Made by a program: the position numbers and the translations under genes. Shown here in pieces: positions 22,649-33,319 of a stretch of 64,000 nucleotides of DNA (position 1 is its first letter; each line of letters starts with the position of its first letter). Location of the stretch: NCBI GenBank assembly GCA_963932465.1, contig OZ010788.1, positions 672,908,484-672,972,483 on the forward strand, read 5' to 3'. The notes beneath the pieces were generated by a model, which was not told the origin of the DNA, searched no databases, and saw only the letters and a list, made by a program, of their open reading frames with translations. This stretch comes from Maratus speciosus (taxonomy: Eukaryota > Arthropoda > Arachnida > Araneae > Salticidae).

Positions 22649-22728
22649 TACCTTCCTAAAGTTTTTCGATCTATACTATGTTCTTCTGCAGCCGCAAGAG
22701 CACTTAACTTATCGTTAACATCTTTTAA

Positions 22729-23121
22729 CCCTTTTAGCGGCAAAGTAATTTCAGTACTAAAATGTTGAAATAAATGACTGGCAACGGAATTTACGAACAA
22801 ATTTATTTGGAAATAAGAAAAAATCTATGTTTCACGTGCATATTCAGGGTTGCCATGCTTCAGGGAATTTTCAAAGTAAAATATCAGTATTTATTTATAG
22901 AAAAATAAATCTAGGTTAGACGCAAGAAATTTCGCCATTTTTAAGGACAGACTTTCTATAAGAAAATAGTGGTACCGAAGAATTTCATGGTCTGGAAATT
23001 CCCTGAATCGTGGCAACCCTGATATTAAAAGGAAAAAAGTTTAGCAAAGTTCTGGTTCTATTGAGGTGTTTCGGAATTAAAATTAAGTGGTACCATAAAA
23101 ATACCACTGCCCCTGAAAAGG
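22729..23121. mobile_element. TTAA element of family A with a nested hairpin
   Basis: Left TTAA at 22725-22728 then CCCTTTTAGCGGCAAAGTAA; right end CCACTGCCCCTGAAAAGG followed by TTTA (a decayed TTAA). GAATTAAAATTAAGTGG near the right end is the family A signature. The centre is occupied by a second miniature element (22845-23021). Confidence 0.7.
22845..23021. mobile_element. Hairpin element with CAGGGTTGCCA ends, nested
   Basis: 177 bp; ends CAGGGTTGCCATGCTTCAGG and, complemented, CAGGGTTGCCACGATTCAGG, flanked by ATATT on both sides (22840-22844, 23022-23026). Arms continue with GGGAATTTYC. CAGGG ends suggest a hAT-like relation, but a 5-bp duplication is shorter than usual, so the class is open. 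Confidence 0.7.
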
Positions 23122-23869
23122 TTTAGACTGCTGCTTTCATCCTTTCTAGTCCTTTCAAGTCTTTTACACAGTTTCTATTTACGTATTGTAACATTTAAAT
23201 GGAAAAAAGTTCCTATCAACTTCCCCACTTATATTTCATTAAGTTTTTTCTTGCAGTGGATATTATAGAAAAATTTCACATCTTTCTTTAAACGGTTTTA
23301 AACATTTTCGTTTCCATCCCCTCGTTTTACTATAGCTTTACAGAATAAATTTATATTCTTTTTTACATATAATCATTAACCTTTCATTATGCACAGTGCA
23401 TAATAAAAAATTTCGAAAACTACTTAATTACGGGAGCCTTGAGCAGCTGGTTAACCCTCCCTCACATTGACTGGGTCAAGCCTCCCTACATAGCCCTTTT
23501 CTAAAGAATAACACACTGTTATGTTAAGCCTAAATTACTGTACAATCTTTATAACGAGAATGAACGCTCGATATTTCTGCATTACTTAAAACCTACTTAC
23601 TTAAATTTCTATGATATATTTATCCGAAAAAAGCTTACAAAATATTTCTAAAAGACACAACTTTTAGGTTGAAATAGCTTCACAATTGACTTTTTGCACA
23701 CCTATTTCAATTATCTGAATGAAACTAAGACCGTTCCCAGTTAATTTGGTTGACACATATTGACATTCTTTTAAATGACCGCCTGACATTCTTTTAAATA
23801 TGAAAATAACATTTTATCAATTTATTCCACACAAAACGAATAAAGTTACCCTTATGATTCTGTTATATG

Positions 23870-24240
23870 ATGTGCCAATATACTTGTCCAGGGTATATTT
23901 ATGTAACATTTAGTAATGCATCGTGCTTAATATTGAAATATAAATAGGAATAAATTTGACATATGCCTTTACAATCATTCAGATAAACGTCGCATACATT
24001 TATATCCATTTGTTATACCTTTCTGAACTGCTCTTTTACTTGAAAAGTAAATAAGTTCCTACTGAATAGTGGGAATTTACATAAGTTACAACAACTAGGC
24101 TATTTTTTAATACTGAAGTTTTCCAGAATTTAGAGTTTGTGTTGTATAACAAGCTGTCAAACTTTTCTGTAATCTTCTTTAAGCTGTTAGCTGATCCCAT
24201 CTTGACGTCCTAATTTTTCGCTGTTATTGAGATTATTGAA
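23870..24240 (+). repeat. Dispersed repeat ahead of the Naiad-like element
   Basis: Homologous to 17040-17460 in the same orientation, roughly two-thirds identical by eye across shared blocks such as AATAAATTTGACATATGCCT and GCTGATCCCATCTTGACGTC. It stops about 0.1 kb before the endonuclease frame of the following element. Confidence 0.5.
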
Positions 24241-24377
24241 ATAGAAAATAGAAAATCATTTTTAATCACAAAATAATAATTTAAAAAAATTATATTTATA
24301 TTTGAATTATCGTTAATGCATATATATATATATAATAATATAATGTTATTTATTGCATAAAGGGTAACTTACGTAAC

Positions 24378-24622
24378 ATGAAATATATAGGTGAAACATC
24401 AGGTCCAATTCATAAACGTATCAATCAACATCGTTCAGACTCTAATAAAAACAAAGCAAAAAATCTACAGTCTACAGCTGAAATTGAACATTTTCATAAA
24501 CATCAATTTAAAAATACGACAATTGAAATCCTTCAAATTCTAAAAAATAAATCAGAACGGCTTTATATGGAGTCATCATACATGAAATATTACAACACAA
24601 TTTATCCTTATGGGCTTAATAG
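24378..24622 (+). pseudogene. GIY-YIG endonuclease domain, split by a hairpin element
   Basis: Reads MKYIGETSGPIHKRINQHR, then about 45 residues, then ERLYMESSYMKYYNTIYPYG and LN. YIG-E-T-x-x-x-x-x-R-I-x-x-H-R matches the GIY-YIG core and the later Glu in RLYMESSYMKYY is in the position of the catalytic Glu; the NTIYPYGLN ending is characteristic of Penelope endonucleases. The first GIY strand is not visible upstream. The 114-residue open frame continues into the hairpin insertion, so its last 30 residues are not part of the domain. Normal coding resumes at about 24800. Confidence 0.8.
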
Positions 24623-24625
24623 TGA

Positions 24626-24798
24626 AATATTCATAGCTGCCAACTTGTACGGATTTTTGCTACCACTTAAATTTAACAGAAAATTTTGCCTAATTCAATC
24701 GCCGAATTTCAGTGAACATTGATAATTCAATAAGGATGAAATTTCTGTAAAATTTTAGTGGTAGCAAAAATCCGTACAAGCTGGCAGCTATGAATATT
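24626..24798. mobile_element. Hairpin element inserted in the endonuclease frame
   Basis: About 173 bp. The left arm has TAGCTGCCAACTTGTACGG and TTTTTGCTACCACTTAAATT; the right arm is its complement. The loop side contains GCCTAATTCAATC. It lies between the codons for GLN and NRPVK. TTAAT or a similar short string occurs on both sides (24616-24620; about 24797-24801), so the exact ends and duplication are uncertain. The core matches other hairpin elements here that have different termini. Confidence 0.75.
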
Positions 24799-24799
24799 T

Positions 24800-26840
24800 A
24801 ATCGACCTGTCAAAGTCTTCACATCCATAAATAACAATATTGATTATTCTCCAATTTATCTTACTCTTAATCATAATTTAAATTGTAAAACAACACGAAA
24901 CAAACGTGGAAAGGGTTCATCATCAGTTGTAGTTTGTAAAAAATATATCACTAAACAAATTAATGATCTTCAAAGTAAATATTTAAAGTATTATAATTGG
25001 TTATTAATTCGAAAATACATATTTGCTATTAAAAAGAAACAGATTGTACAACATTTAAATGTATTTCTAAGTAAATCTTTCTCTAAACATTTTTCTGATA
25101 TTTATTTTGATCTCATTATGACTAGGGTTAATCTTTTAAATATTAATTTACAAAAAGAAAACATAAAATTCAAAATACGAATACTCAAATGATTATAACT
25201 TTTCAAATCATATATTTAATAAAATTAATATCAATTCTATAATTAACGATAAAAACTGTTATTTTACTATTAATAATCTTCATATATCAAAAACCTTTAA
25301 ATATCCGAATACAATTGGTAGAAAGATTTTTAACTACAATACATTTTCAAAAAATACATCTGCTGCAAGTAATTTTCCGTGTAAATGCAATGACCCCAAT
25401 CTGAAAAAATATATAAACAATGATCATGGACATATGATCACTGGAGATCTTAATGCTGTTAATGATTTTAAATTGAAAAAACTAATGGGTTTTGGTACTA
25501 AATATAGACTTCCATCTAAATTTACTGTTAAATCTATTATCAAACAGTTTACATATGATATAGATATTTTTATGTATAAAATTTCAATCTATTACAATAA
25601 ACCTATTGCATATTTTAATCAATGGAAAACATTAGTAATTGAAAAATTAACTATGGCTTTAAAAAATAATATTTCTGATTTGGTTTCTATTAACACAAAG
25701 CATTTTTTCCAACAAAGTACTAAATTACAATAAAACTACGTTATTACATATGTAGACAAATCTCCTAATAATTATGCAATCATATGTAAATCTTATTATC
25801 ACCAACTTCTTACAACCTGTATTTCTTCTAATAAATCTTTTAAAAAAACTAATGAAAATGTAATCGTAAATAATCGTAAAATTCAAAGTTATTATAAACC
25901 ATTAAATATTCTATCTACTAACTTTAATTATCCTTATTTAGTTCTTATTCCCAAATTTCATAAAAATCCAATTAAATTTAGGACTGTAACTATTGGTTGC
26001 AATACATATAATAATAAAGCCAATAAACTTCTATTAAAAATTCTTAATCAAATATATATACTTACTACAAACAATGATAATACACATTGTATAAAAAATA
26101 GCTATGAACTGGTCAATATTTTAAAAAATCTTCATTGTGTATATAATATAACGACATATGACTTCAAAGATCGTTTTAATAATATAGACTTATTAGATTT
26201 ACATAATATTATAAATGCATTATTTAAAAAGTATTATAAAAAACGGGAATTACCATCTAACATTGATATCGCATATTTTAAATCATTAACAAACTTCATT
26301 ATCTATAATAATTATATATTGCAAGATAACACATTATATTTACAGCACGTTGGTATAGCACAAGGTGGTTGTACATCCCGTTTATTATCAGATTTATACT
26401 TATATCACCATGAACGTACTTTTACTAATAATAATCTACATTTATATCGTTATATTGATGACATAATTTTAATTGTCACTGATCAATCTAAAATTTCTCA
26501 ATTTCCAGTTGATTATCCCACTAATTTGAAATTAACGGAAAACCTCTTATCTAACAATACTATTAACTTCTTAGATCTTAAAATTACAATAAAAGACAAC
26601 AAAACAATAACAGATTTATATGATAAACGTAAAGAATTTAAATTCAAAGTTAATACATTTACAAATTTTAAATCTTGTCTTCATCATTCTGTATATCGAA
26701 ATATACTATTTAATCATTTATATAGAATAAAATGTTCATGTTCTTCTCATCTAATTAACAATAATATTAAAAGACTAATTTATGATGCATTAAATCATGG
26801 TTTTCCAAAAAAATTCATATATTCATTAATATACAATTAG
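24800..26840 (+). pseudogene. Reverse transcriptase of the Naiad-like element
   Basis: Recognised in order: NRPVKVF linker; FPCKCNDPNLKKYINN, GHMITGDLNAV and LMGFGTKYRLP, typical of Penelope N-terminal regions; VDKSPNNYAIICKSYY at about 25750, the DK motif in the form I recall for Naiad-type elements; YLVLIPKFHKNPIKFRTV (RT motif 1/2); TTYDFKDRFNNIDL with the motif A Asp; GIAQGGCTSRLLSDLYL (motif B); YRYIDDIILI (motif C, catalytic Asp-Asp); and INFLDLKIT downstream. The function is RNA-templated DNA synthesis at the nick made by the endonuclease. One frameshift (about 25190-25203) and one in-frame TAA (25731) break it; the catalytic residues are still present. Confidence 0.8.
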
Positions 26841-26870
26841 TACTTACATGATCTTAAAAAAAGAAAAAAA

Positions 26871-28195
26871 AAAAAAAAAATTAACACATGCGTAAACAAA
26901 ATTACAAAAAAAAATTATAAAATAAAAAAAAATATTTATAAAAAATTAAAAACTAAAATGATAATAAAAAATTTCTATAGGATGGTTGGGTGGGTAGATG
27001 TTAGAGTACGGAGGAGGGTGGTGTTGTCTGGATAATACGCAATGGTTAATTTAAAAAAAATGATGGGGCTTTAGTATTATTACTACATTTCTAATACGTA
27101 TTTTATATGGATGTTGATTTGATGCTTTATATGTAATTGGTGACTTTTCTTTTTATTTCAATTCATATTAAATTTAACTTATTTAATCAAATTCAATATT
27201 AACTTGTTTTTAAAATTTAGTCTACTCAGGACAATTTCATATTAATTAATAATAGTATACCATCTTTTTAGTGATTATTATACATATAAGTTTATTTGAT
27301 ATAACTAATGTTATACTGTATGTATTAAAATTGGGTAAATAGTTTTTATTATTATCCCTCTATACTTTTTAATATTGTTTTATTTTCACCTTTGTATTCC
27401 ATGATTAATTATCGGTTTAATTGTCACAATCATATTTTTTAGCTTTTATATGGCTAATTATGAAGATAATTCACACACTATATTTGTGATCTTTAGGATA
27501 TTGGGAATTTTAAAATCTGACAATCTTCTATAAACATCCATTTTATATTTATTTATTTATTTATTTTCTTTCCTGTTCATTTTTTATATGTAATGGTAAT
27601 TATTCAGGTTTTTCCATTTTATGCCATTTGATAATGTTCTGTTTTTATCTTGAGACTATTCTTTTGGTTCTATTGGTTGTTCGGGTACAGGAGAAAAAAA
27701 TTTTCAGCTTTTAGCTTTTTTCTCACAGAAAACAATCGATTTGCTTATATCATTGAATTCTGTACTCTTGAAAACGTAATTCAATATATAAGTTTTTCGG
27801 AATCCATATTCTTCTTTTTTATTCTTCCTTGTTAATTCTTGTAATTAAGTATAAGGTACTTTATTTTATACATAAAGTTCTAAATTATAGGTTTGTGGCA
27901 TCCATTTTTATTGTCAATTCATTCACAATAATGCGGGTTTTGATGATGGTCGGTAATGTTTATTTAATGGTTATATATATATATATATATATAACTTCCA
28001 CTAAAAAACGCCTTTTCAGCATTTTGTGTTATACCAATCTAGAAAAAATTGAAAAATTTTAATATTGAAAGATAAAGTTATAGTTACATATATTTTGTTA
28101 AAAAATAAACAAATAACTTATCATTTATTCATAATTCATAAATATTGCAATAACGAATCTTTCGTTCTATCATTATATTTATTTTTCGATTTTTT
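26871..28195. other. AT-rich spacer with a GC-richer patch
   Basis: A-rich sequence follows the retroelement. A short G-rich patch at 26980-27030 (GGATGGTTGGGTGGGTAGAT) stands out but has no assigned role. A (TA)n run lies at 27974-27993. Frames at 27650-28394 are Phe/Leu/Ile-rich and look like chance. Confidence 0.4.
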
Positions 28196-28199
28196 AAAC

Positions 28200-28810
28200 A
28201 TTAATATCAGATTATCACATTTAAAAAACACCTGCTTGCTACTTTTTTTATATAATTTTTTAAATAATTTTATATCATTGTGTGAAATTTTTTTTCACGA
28301 TCCCTTTCTAAAGGTAAAAGTCAATTCTGTATATAATTTTTTCAACTTCCTTTTTAGCACGGAAATTTTTAAAGAATTCGATATCATTCTGTGAACAATT
28401 AATATTTTTACTGGTACATCGGGATCATTTTCTTAGGATAAAAAACAATCCTGTGTATAATTTTTTTAACTTCCTTTTTATCATGTAAATTTTTAAAGAA
28501 TTCGATATCATTCTGTGAATAATTACTAAAAATGAATCCTGTTTATCCTTTTTTTAACTTCCTTTTCATGGTGTAATTTTTTAAATAATTCGATATAATT
28601 TTAACAATTAATATTTGAACAATTAACTGTGAACAATTAATATTTTTACTGGTACATCGGGATCATTTTCTAAGGATAAAAATCAATCCTGTGTATCATT
28701 TTTTAACTTCCTTTTTGCAATATAAATTTTTAAAAAAATTCGATATCATATTGTGAACAATTAATAATTTTACTGGCACATTTGGATCATTTTCAAAGTA
28801 TAAAAATTGA
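28200..28810 (+). repeat. Tandem satellite, about 90-145-bp units
   Basis: Four to five degenerate units carry TTTTTAACTTCCTTTTT, AAATTTTTAAAGAATTCGAT, ATCATTCTGTGAACAATTAA, TTTACTGGTACATCGGGATC and ATTTTCTAAGGATAAAAA-like blocks in the same order. Clear TTAACTTCCTTTT anchors fall at about 28347, 28468, 28554 and 28702. The third unit has an internal duplication of GAACAATTAA. Non-coding. Confidence 0.75.
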
Positions 28811-29471
28811 TCCAGGTACAGGCAAAATCGCGCCTCTTGTATAAAAGATTACGAAAGCAGTTAAAATTAAAAAAAAACTATTTTTCATATACAACTTCAT
28901 AACATGGGAGTGACAAATCTATTGAAAACCCAGCCCCCGATCAACACGTCACCCTGTTTTATATTCCAAGGACGTTCTTTCATTAATTCAAGGACCCCTT
29001 TTCCATTCAGGACTATTTCCAACTAAATCCTCCAAATAATGCCTTTACAGATGCATTTGACAGCCTTTGACTACGGTGCGGGCCTTACAAGTACCATAAT
29101 CAAAAACAAAATCTTGACATGTACTACAATTGTACTACATTCTGCGCGTAGCATGCTTGTGGGAGAGTTCAGTTCCCTTATGATATCAAAATATTGGGTT
29201 TGAGGCTTACGTTATTGTCATTAAAATGTGTGTTTAGAATTGCTTTGAAGAACGGGTGTGTTTTCATTGACGATTATAGTGAGAACGTGCCATTTAAATA
29301 CTTTATTTACTTTTGTAGATAAGCTTTCCTTAAATATTTCTGATCAGTGATTCATCTTCCTTTTGTTTTACCGCTTCTGATGAGATTTAATTACGGAAGA
29401 CTGTACATGAAAGAAATATTTTTTTAATTAAAGAAAACGACATATTTCACTTTATGATTCATACTCTTTAA

Positions 29472-29701
29472 CCCTTTCGCTGCGTAAGTAATTCTTCGCG
29501 ATGAGCCTCTTTTACAGAATTTTTAATCGATTACCACCGGTTCTTTAAAGCAGAATTTTTTTACTATCGTAATCAGGGAAAATGTCCTGATTAAATCACA
29601 CAAAGTTTTCGCTAAAAAATAACTGGTGGGAATAACCAAATAGTATTAATTAGACGGGGAATTGCATGCCCGAGTATTTCTCGGGTTGCGCAGCGAGAGG
29701 G
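29472..29701. mobile_element. TTAA miniature element
   Basis: 230 bp flanked by TTAA (29468-29471, 29702-29705). Ends CCCTTTCGCTGCGTAAG and, complemented, CCCTCTCGCTGCGCAACC. Arms contain TACCACCGGTTCTTTA and ATAACTGGTGGGAATAA, and the loop has GTAATCAGGGAAAATGTCCTG. Inner sequence is related to the elements at 50104-50303 and 53052-53251. A T23 run follows at 29709-29731. Confidence 0.8.
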
Positions 29702-29887
29702 TTAACCGTTTTTTTTTTTTTTTTTTTTTTTACATAATAGATTAAAAATATGGCAAAACATCCCTTTTTACGAACTCAAATACCCGGCTTATTTAGCACT
29801 AAAACGACCGGGAATTGTACTGCAGTTTTATAAAAATATTTCACACTGTAATTTTTATTTAAATCTGTTTAACACACTTATTTAACA

Positions 29888-30311
29888 ATAGAACAATGGA
29901 ACAATGTGATCTGGTTGATGACTGCCTAGTTGCGTGGCAACCTTACATCCAGTTGAGAGGTGGATCGTGTTGCAAGGGCATTAGGGAGCGTTAAAAAATT
30001 ATGTTTAGACGTGGCTGGTTGCCACAAAAAGAAAATAACTATAAAAAAGTTAATAAAAGAATAACTTAAGAATAAGCACATAAAGTACTAAAAGTTTAAC
30101 AATGTAAGAGAAAATAAAAGAAAGAAAAAATAGAAAATTTTGAAAAATTTAGAAAAAAAAAGAAATTCTATTAGTTCCAAAAAGGACAGGCGAAAAAGCT
30201 ACCACAGATACCCCCATCATAAAAAAAAAGACTCTTTTCAGAGATCATACAGTTAAAGACCATTAAGTTAACCTGATAAAAATTCTATTTATATAGCAGA
30301 AATGCAATAGG

Positions 30312-30350
<39 letters not shown>

Positions 30351-30533
30351 AGGACGGTACAAACAGAAAAGTTAAGTATATTAGAAATGTGAGGAAACCT
30401 CAATCTTCATCATTAAGCAAAAGTGAGTATTTAGGGCGTTCTCTATTAGTGGGGTCGGATACCTCATAGTCGGGTAATTCCGCAATGATTTGGTTTGGTA
30501 GATTGTATACAGTTTTATAAAACTTTTTAGATA

Positions 30534-30534
<1 letters not shown>
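29888..30534 (-). mobile_element. 3' end of a Jockey-like non-LTR element
   Basis: On the minus strand an ORF2 C-terminal fragment is followed by an untranslated region that shares ordered blocks with 60600-60945: GATCTCTGAAAAGAGTCTTT, TGGTAGCTTTTTCGCCTGTC, CTAGTTGCGTGGCAA-like and CCATTGTTC. Two copies in opposite orientation with the same 3' end define the family. The 5' side is truncated at an A-rich stretch (T28 on the plus strand, 30535-30562). An A38 run lies inside at 30312-30349. Confidence 0.65.
30400..30534 (-). pseudogene. C-terminus of a non-LTR ORF2 (reverse transcriptase protein)
   Basis: The minus strand reads LSKKFYKTVYNLPNQIIAEL, then PDYEVSDPTNRERPKYSLLL and NDED before TGA (30400-30402). 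A K-F-Y-x-x-x-x-x-x-P-N segment followed by D-Y and R-x-R-P-K-x-x-L-L is the usual tail of Jockey/CR1-type ORF2 proteins. Only about 44 residues remain; the catalytic domains are absent because of 5' truncation. Confidence 0.5.
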
Positions 30535-30566
<32 letters not shown>

Positions 30567-30782
30567 AGTGGTTTTAAAATCCCTGCTTGTATTGCGTAGG
30601 TACACTTATTTTACTAAAAAAAAAAAAATTCTGGTTCGAACCGAAATATATTCGTATGGTAGGGGTCAAAATGACCCATCGCGTTGCTTTTAGTGTTAAC
30701 CGGCATATTTCTGCCATTAAATAGTTTGAAGATCACAGTTAAAAATGAGTGGTATCCAATAGAATAAATAAGAATCCCTTAA

Positions 30783-31200
30783 CCCCTTAACGGGCAAAGT
30801 ACTTCTGTACGTAAAATGCTGAAATGATTCAATGACACCAGAATTTACAAGGAAATTTATTTGGAAATATGTAAAAACTTTTTTTTAACCTTTTTAACCC
30901 CTTGAGGGGCGGTGGAATAAAATATATCCCACCTACTTTAAACAAGATTCTCACCAGAAATTTTGAACTAAATTTTATATTTTTAACTTTGGGGGAAAAT
31001 CGTTAAAAAAATTGCTTTTCCTTATTTAAAAATAAAAATTTTCGATTATTCCGGCGAGAATTCAATATTTAGAGACATTTTTGCTTGCCCCTCAAGGGGT
31101 TAATAAAGGGAAAATTTTCATTCCAAATTTCTGCTGCCAATGTGGCATTTAGGGGTTTAATTTAAGTGATCCAAAAATTAACCATTTATTAACCAAATTA
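30783..31200. mobile_element. TTAA element of family A with a nested TTAA element
   Basis: Left TTAA (30779-30782) then CCCCTTAACGGGCAAAGTAC, AATGACACCAGAATTTACAA and, on the right, TCATTCCAAATTTCTG and TGCCAATGTGGCATTTAG. The terminal right end is eroded near 31200. The family B element at 30898-31099 sits at its centre, at the same relative place where another element sits inside the copy at 49787-50411. Confidence 0.65.
30898..31099. mobile_element. TTAA element of family B (CCCCTTGAGGGG ends), nested
   Basis: 202 bp flanked by TTAA (30894-30897, 31100-31103). Ends CCCCTTGAGGGGCGG and TTGCCCCTCAAGGGG. Core TCTCACCAGAAATTTTGAAC and a TTTTCCTTATTTAAAAA loop. A second copy is at 51088-51272. 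Confidence 0.8.
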
Positions 31201-31672
31201 AGAGCATTCATTAACCTCTGGACATCAGCGTCTCCCGTACAGGTCTGAAAAGCTATTTGGCAAAACTGGCGATAAATCACGGCGTTGATAATCGTTCAAA
31301 GCGTTAACGGTATTCCACCACCGTGAAAATTTTAGAGCAAAATATACCAACAAATATTCGTTAATTCTCAATTTCAATGCAACAAATGTAATCCGAAAAA
31401 ATATGTAATAGCATACGTGACTAAATGTCCTGCTCGAGCTGTCACTGTCAGTTTTTGTAAGAAAATGAAAATGATAAAAATAAAGTTAGATATCCGGATG
31501 TCAAAAAATGTTCTCTATTTGCTCTGAAATTTTCAAATCGATAGCTTGATTAATTTTCTTAATTTTAGCCAATTGGTGGAAATTGTCATAATTTTTATTG
31601 TCACAAATCCCTCGTTGCTATCGGCAAGACAGAAATAACCGCTTTTTCGCCCCCACGTATCTTAGCATTTTA
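31201..31672. other. Spacer, nothing recognised
   Basis: Slightly GC-richer than its surroundings (for example GGTATTCCACCACCGTGAAA) but with no open frame or repeat partner that I could identify. Confidence 0.4.
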
Positions 31673-31859
31673 TATAGTGCTCAGCAAAAGTTTAGACAAT
31701 GATCGTTTATGCTTCTGTGCCGAGAAGTATGTAACGAATTGTTGTAATTCAACTGTCATATATTACTGGGGACTTATCTTTCATACACAAACAATAAATT
31801 TTAATTTATACACTTTACATAATATATAATGACAAAAAAACAAATTTAACATTGTTGCA

Positions 31860-32913
31860 AAAGTATAGACAATCTGTCTGTTAACAGAAAAATATCCATA
31901 AATTGAAATCGAACTGCACCTACATTGTCTGCTAGTAATGCAAATATGTGACTTTCCATCGAATAAACTGAATCCTGCATCACTTGGGGGTCTATTTCGT
32001 ACCAAACACGTTCAACATCTGATCGAAATTCATTTACAGAGGAATATTGTTAAAAAATTGCATAAACCGTATGAGATATGATGCCACAAAAGTTTTCGAT
32101 TGGGTTCAGATCAGGGCTACACGCGGGTCAGTCGAAAATAGTAATATTTTGAGAGTTAAACCAATTTTTTTATTTGTATGCCACATGAATAAACGCATTA
32201 TCTTGCTCAAATACGTACTTTGGAAGAGGTAAAAGTTCACCAAATGGCTGTAAATTGTTTTCCGATGTATGTATGTAGTCCTACGCAGCTTGGCGACTAT
32301 TGAGAAACTCCAGAGATACTTGAGAACTAATACAAAGTGAGGCCCTAATCATCAACCCCTCCGAGGGTTAAGGACGCCTAATTTTAGTTCCAAAAGTGAG
32401 AAGAATATTCAATTAAAAATTTATTTTTATAACAGACGTGGAAATAAGCAATTTAATATTTTCTAATAACTTCGTTTATAAATTCTGGTGTCAGTCCATT
32501 ATTTCATCAGTTTATAAAAATAATTACTCCGCGACAGGAAAGGGGTCAGTTTGTTGTGAGATTCAAGGCTGGTTGTTTTATCATTTTCATGTAAACTAAT
32601 GTACATCTTTCTTTAATGCATCTACGAAATTATCCGTTGACACAGAAAGCTCTGACTTACTTTTAATGCGATTAGCAGTCATCATTTGCCTAGATGCCAG
32701 TTTATGAATCCTTCTATAATCTCGTTTTCTGGCCACACGAGTCCTTCCAGATCTATGTTTTGCTTTGAAAGAGTCACCCTTAGACAGTACTTAATAGACA
32801 GACTTCTTTGGCCGATTCAAAGTATCTGAAATTTCTGCAACAGTCTTCCCTTTCGATTTCAGCTTCCATGCTTTAATTACTACATCTGACTGAAAATTTC
32901 TTGCTCGCGGCAT
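31860..32913 (-). pseudogene. Tc1-like transposase, inactivated
   Basis: Minus strand from ATG at 32911-32913: MPRARNFQSDVVIKAWKLK, then GKTVAEISDTLNRPKKSVY and a stop, then RSGRTRVARKRDYRRIHKLA (paired helix-turn-helix DNA-binding region). After the miniature element the catalytic part continues with YVFEQDNAFIHVAY (Asp of the DDE triad in QDNA), ACSPDLNPIENFCGI (second Asp and Glu in SPDLNPIE) and then DVERVWYEIDPQV near the C-terminus. The family makes a protein of about 340 residues that cuts and pastes at TA sites. Stops and a large insertion make this copy inactive. Confidence 0.85.
32355..32545. mobile_element. Family A TTAA element inside the Tc1 transposase
   Basis: In reverse orientation relative to other copies: the CCTAATTTTAGTTCC, AAATTCTGGTGTCAGTC and GACAGGAAAGGGG strings match the complement of the family A consensus. 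Ends are eroded and TTAA flanks are not intact. It separates the transposase N-terminal and catalytic regions. Confidence 0.6.
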
Positions 32914-33319
32914 CTTTACTAACCGATGCTATCGCGAGGTGCACTTAAATACTTCATGCATGTGACGTCATAAGTTTGAAATATGCGTTTTTCTGTGAGC
33001 AATTGCCAAAAAATCACAAAAGTGTCTAAACTTTTGCAATATGTAAGTTTCACTTTTTTCAGTTAAATTAAATAATATCCTACATTAAAACCGTTATTTC
33101 TGTCCTAAAACGTTTAAAATATATTTAAAAATAAGTACAGTCATTTGTATAACCCAAGTGTTCGTATTTTTTATTTAAAGTTTAAAAATCACCAGTGTCT
33201 AAACTTTTGCTGAGGACTGTATATACATATAGATAGGCATTATGCTATTCAAGGTACATTTCCTTGGAATATCTAAAGCGTGTGGTGCCACTACTTCAAT
33301 GTAGATATTTTCTATTTAA

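Larger units (their letters stand above)
24350..26870 (+). mobile_element. Permuted Penelope-like element (Naiad-like domain order)
   Basis: The plus strand encodes a GIY-YIG-type endonuclease first and a reverse transcriptase second, the reverse of canonical Penelope order. The endonuclease-to-RT linker reads on across a 173-bp hairpin insertion (GLN before it, NRPVKVF after it), so both belong to one element. The frame is then interrupted by a frameshift near 25195 and a TAA at 25731 but is otherwise open. It ends with FPKKFIYSLIYN and a stop (26838-26840), followed by an A-rich tail. The start lacks the N-terminal part expected before the YIG motif, so the copy appears 5' truncated. Permuted Penelope elements named Naiad and Chlamys are known from invertebrates, green algae and protists; assignment to that clade is by domain order and motifs only. 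Confidence 0.8.
31675..33219. mobile_element. Tc1-type DNA transposon, decayed
   Basis: 1545 bp. The left end reads TAGTGCTCAGCAAAAGTTTA and the right end complement CAGTCCTCAGCAAAAGTTTA, flanked by TA (31673-31674, 33220-33221). The size is near that of complete Tc1-like elements. It encodes a broken transposase on the minus strand and carries a family A TTAA element in its middle, so it predates that insertion. Confidence 0.85.

Noticed and set aside
24623..24722. C-terminal 30 residues of the 114-residue endonuclease frame
   Set aside because: They come from reading into a palindromic insertion and are not part of the GIY-YIG domain.
28200..28810. Possible coding repeat protein
   Set aside because: Units vary in length and carry stops in all frames; better explained as a non-coding satellite.
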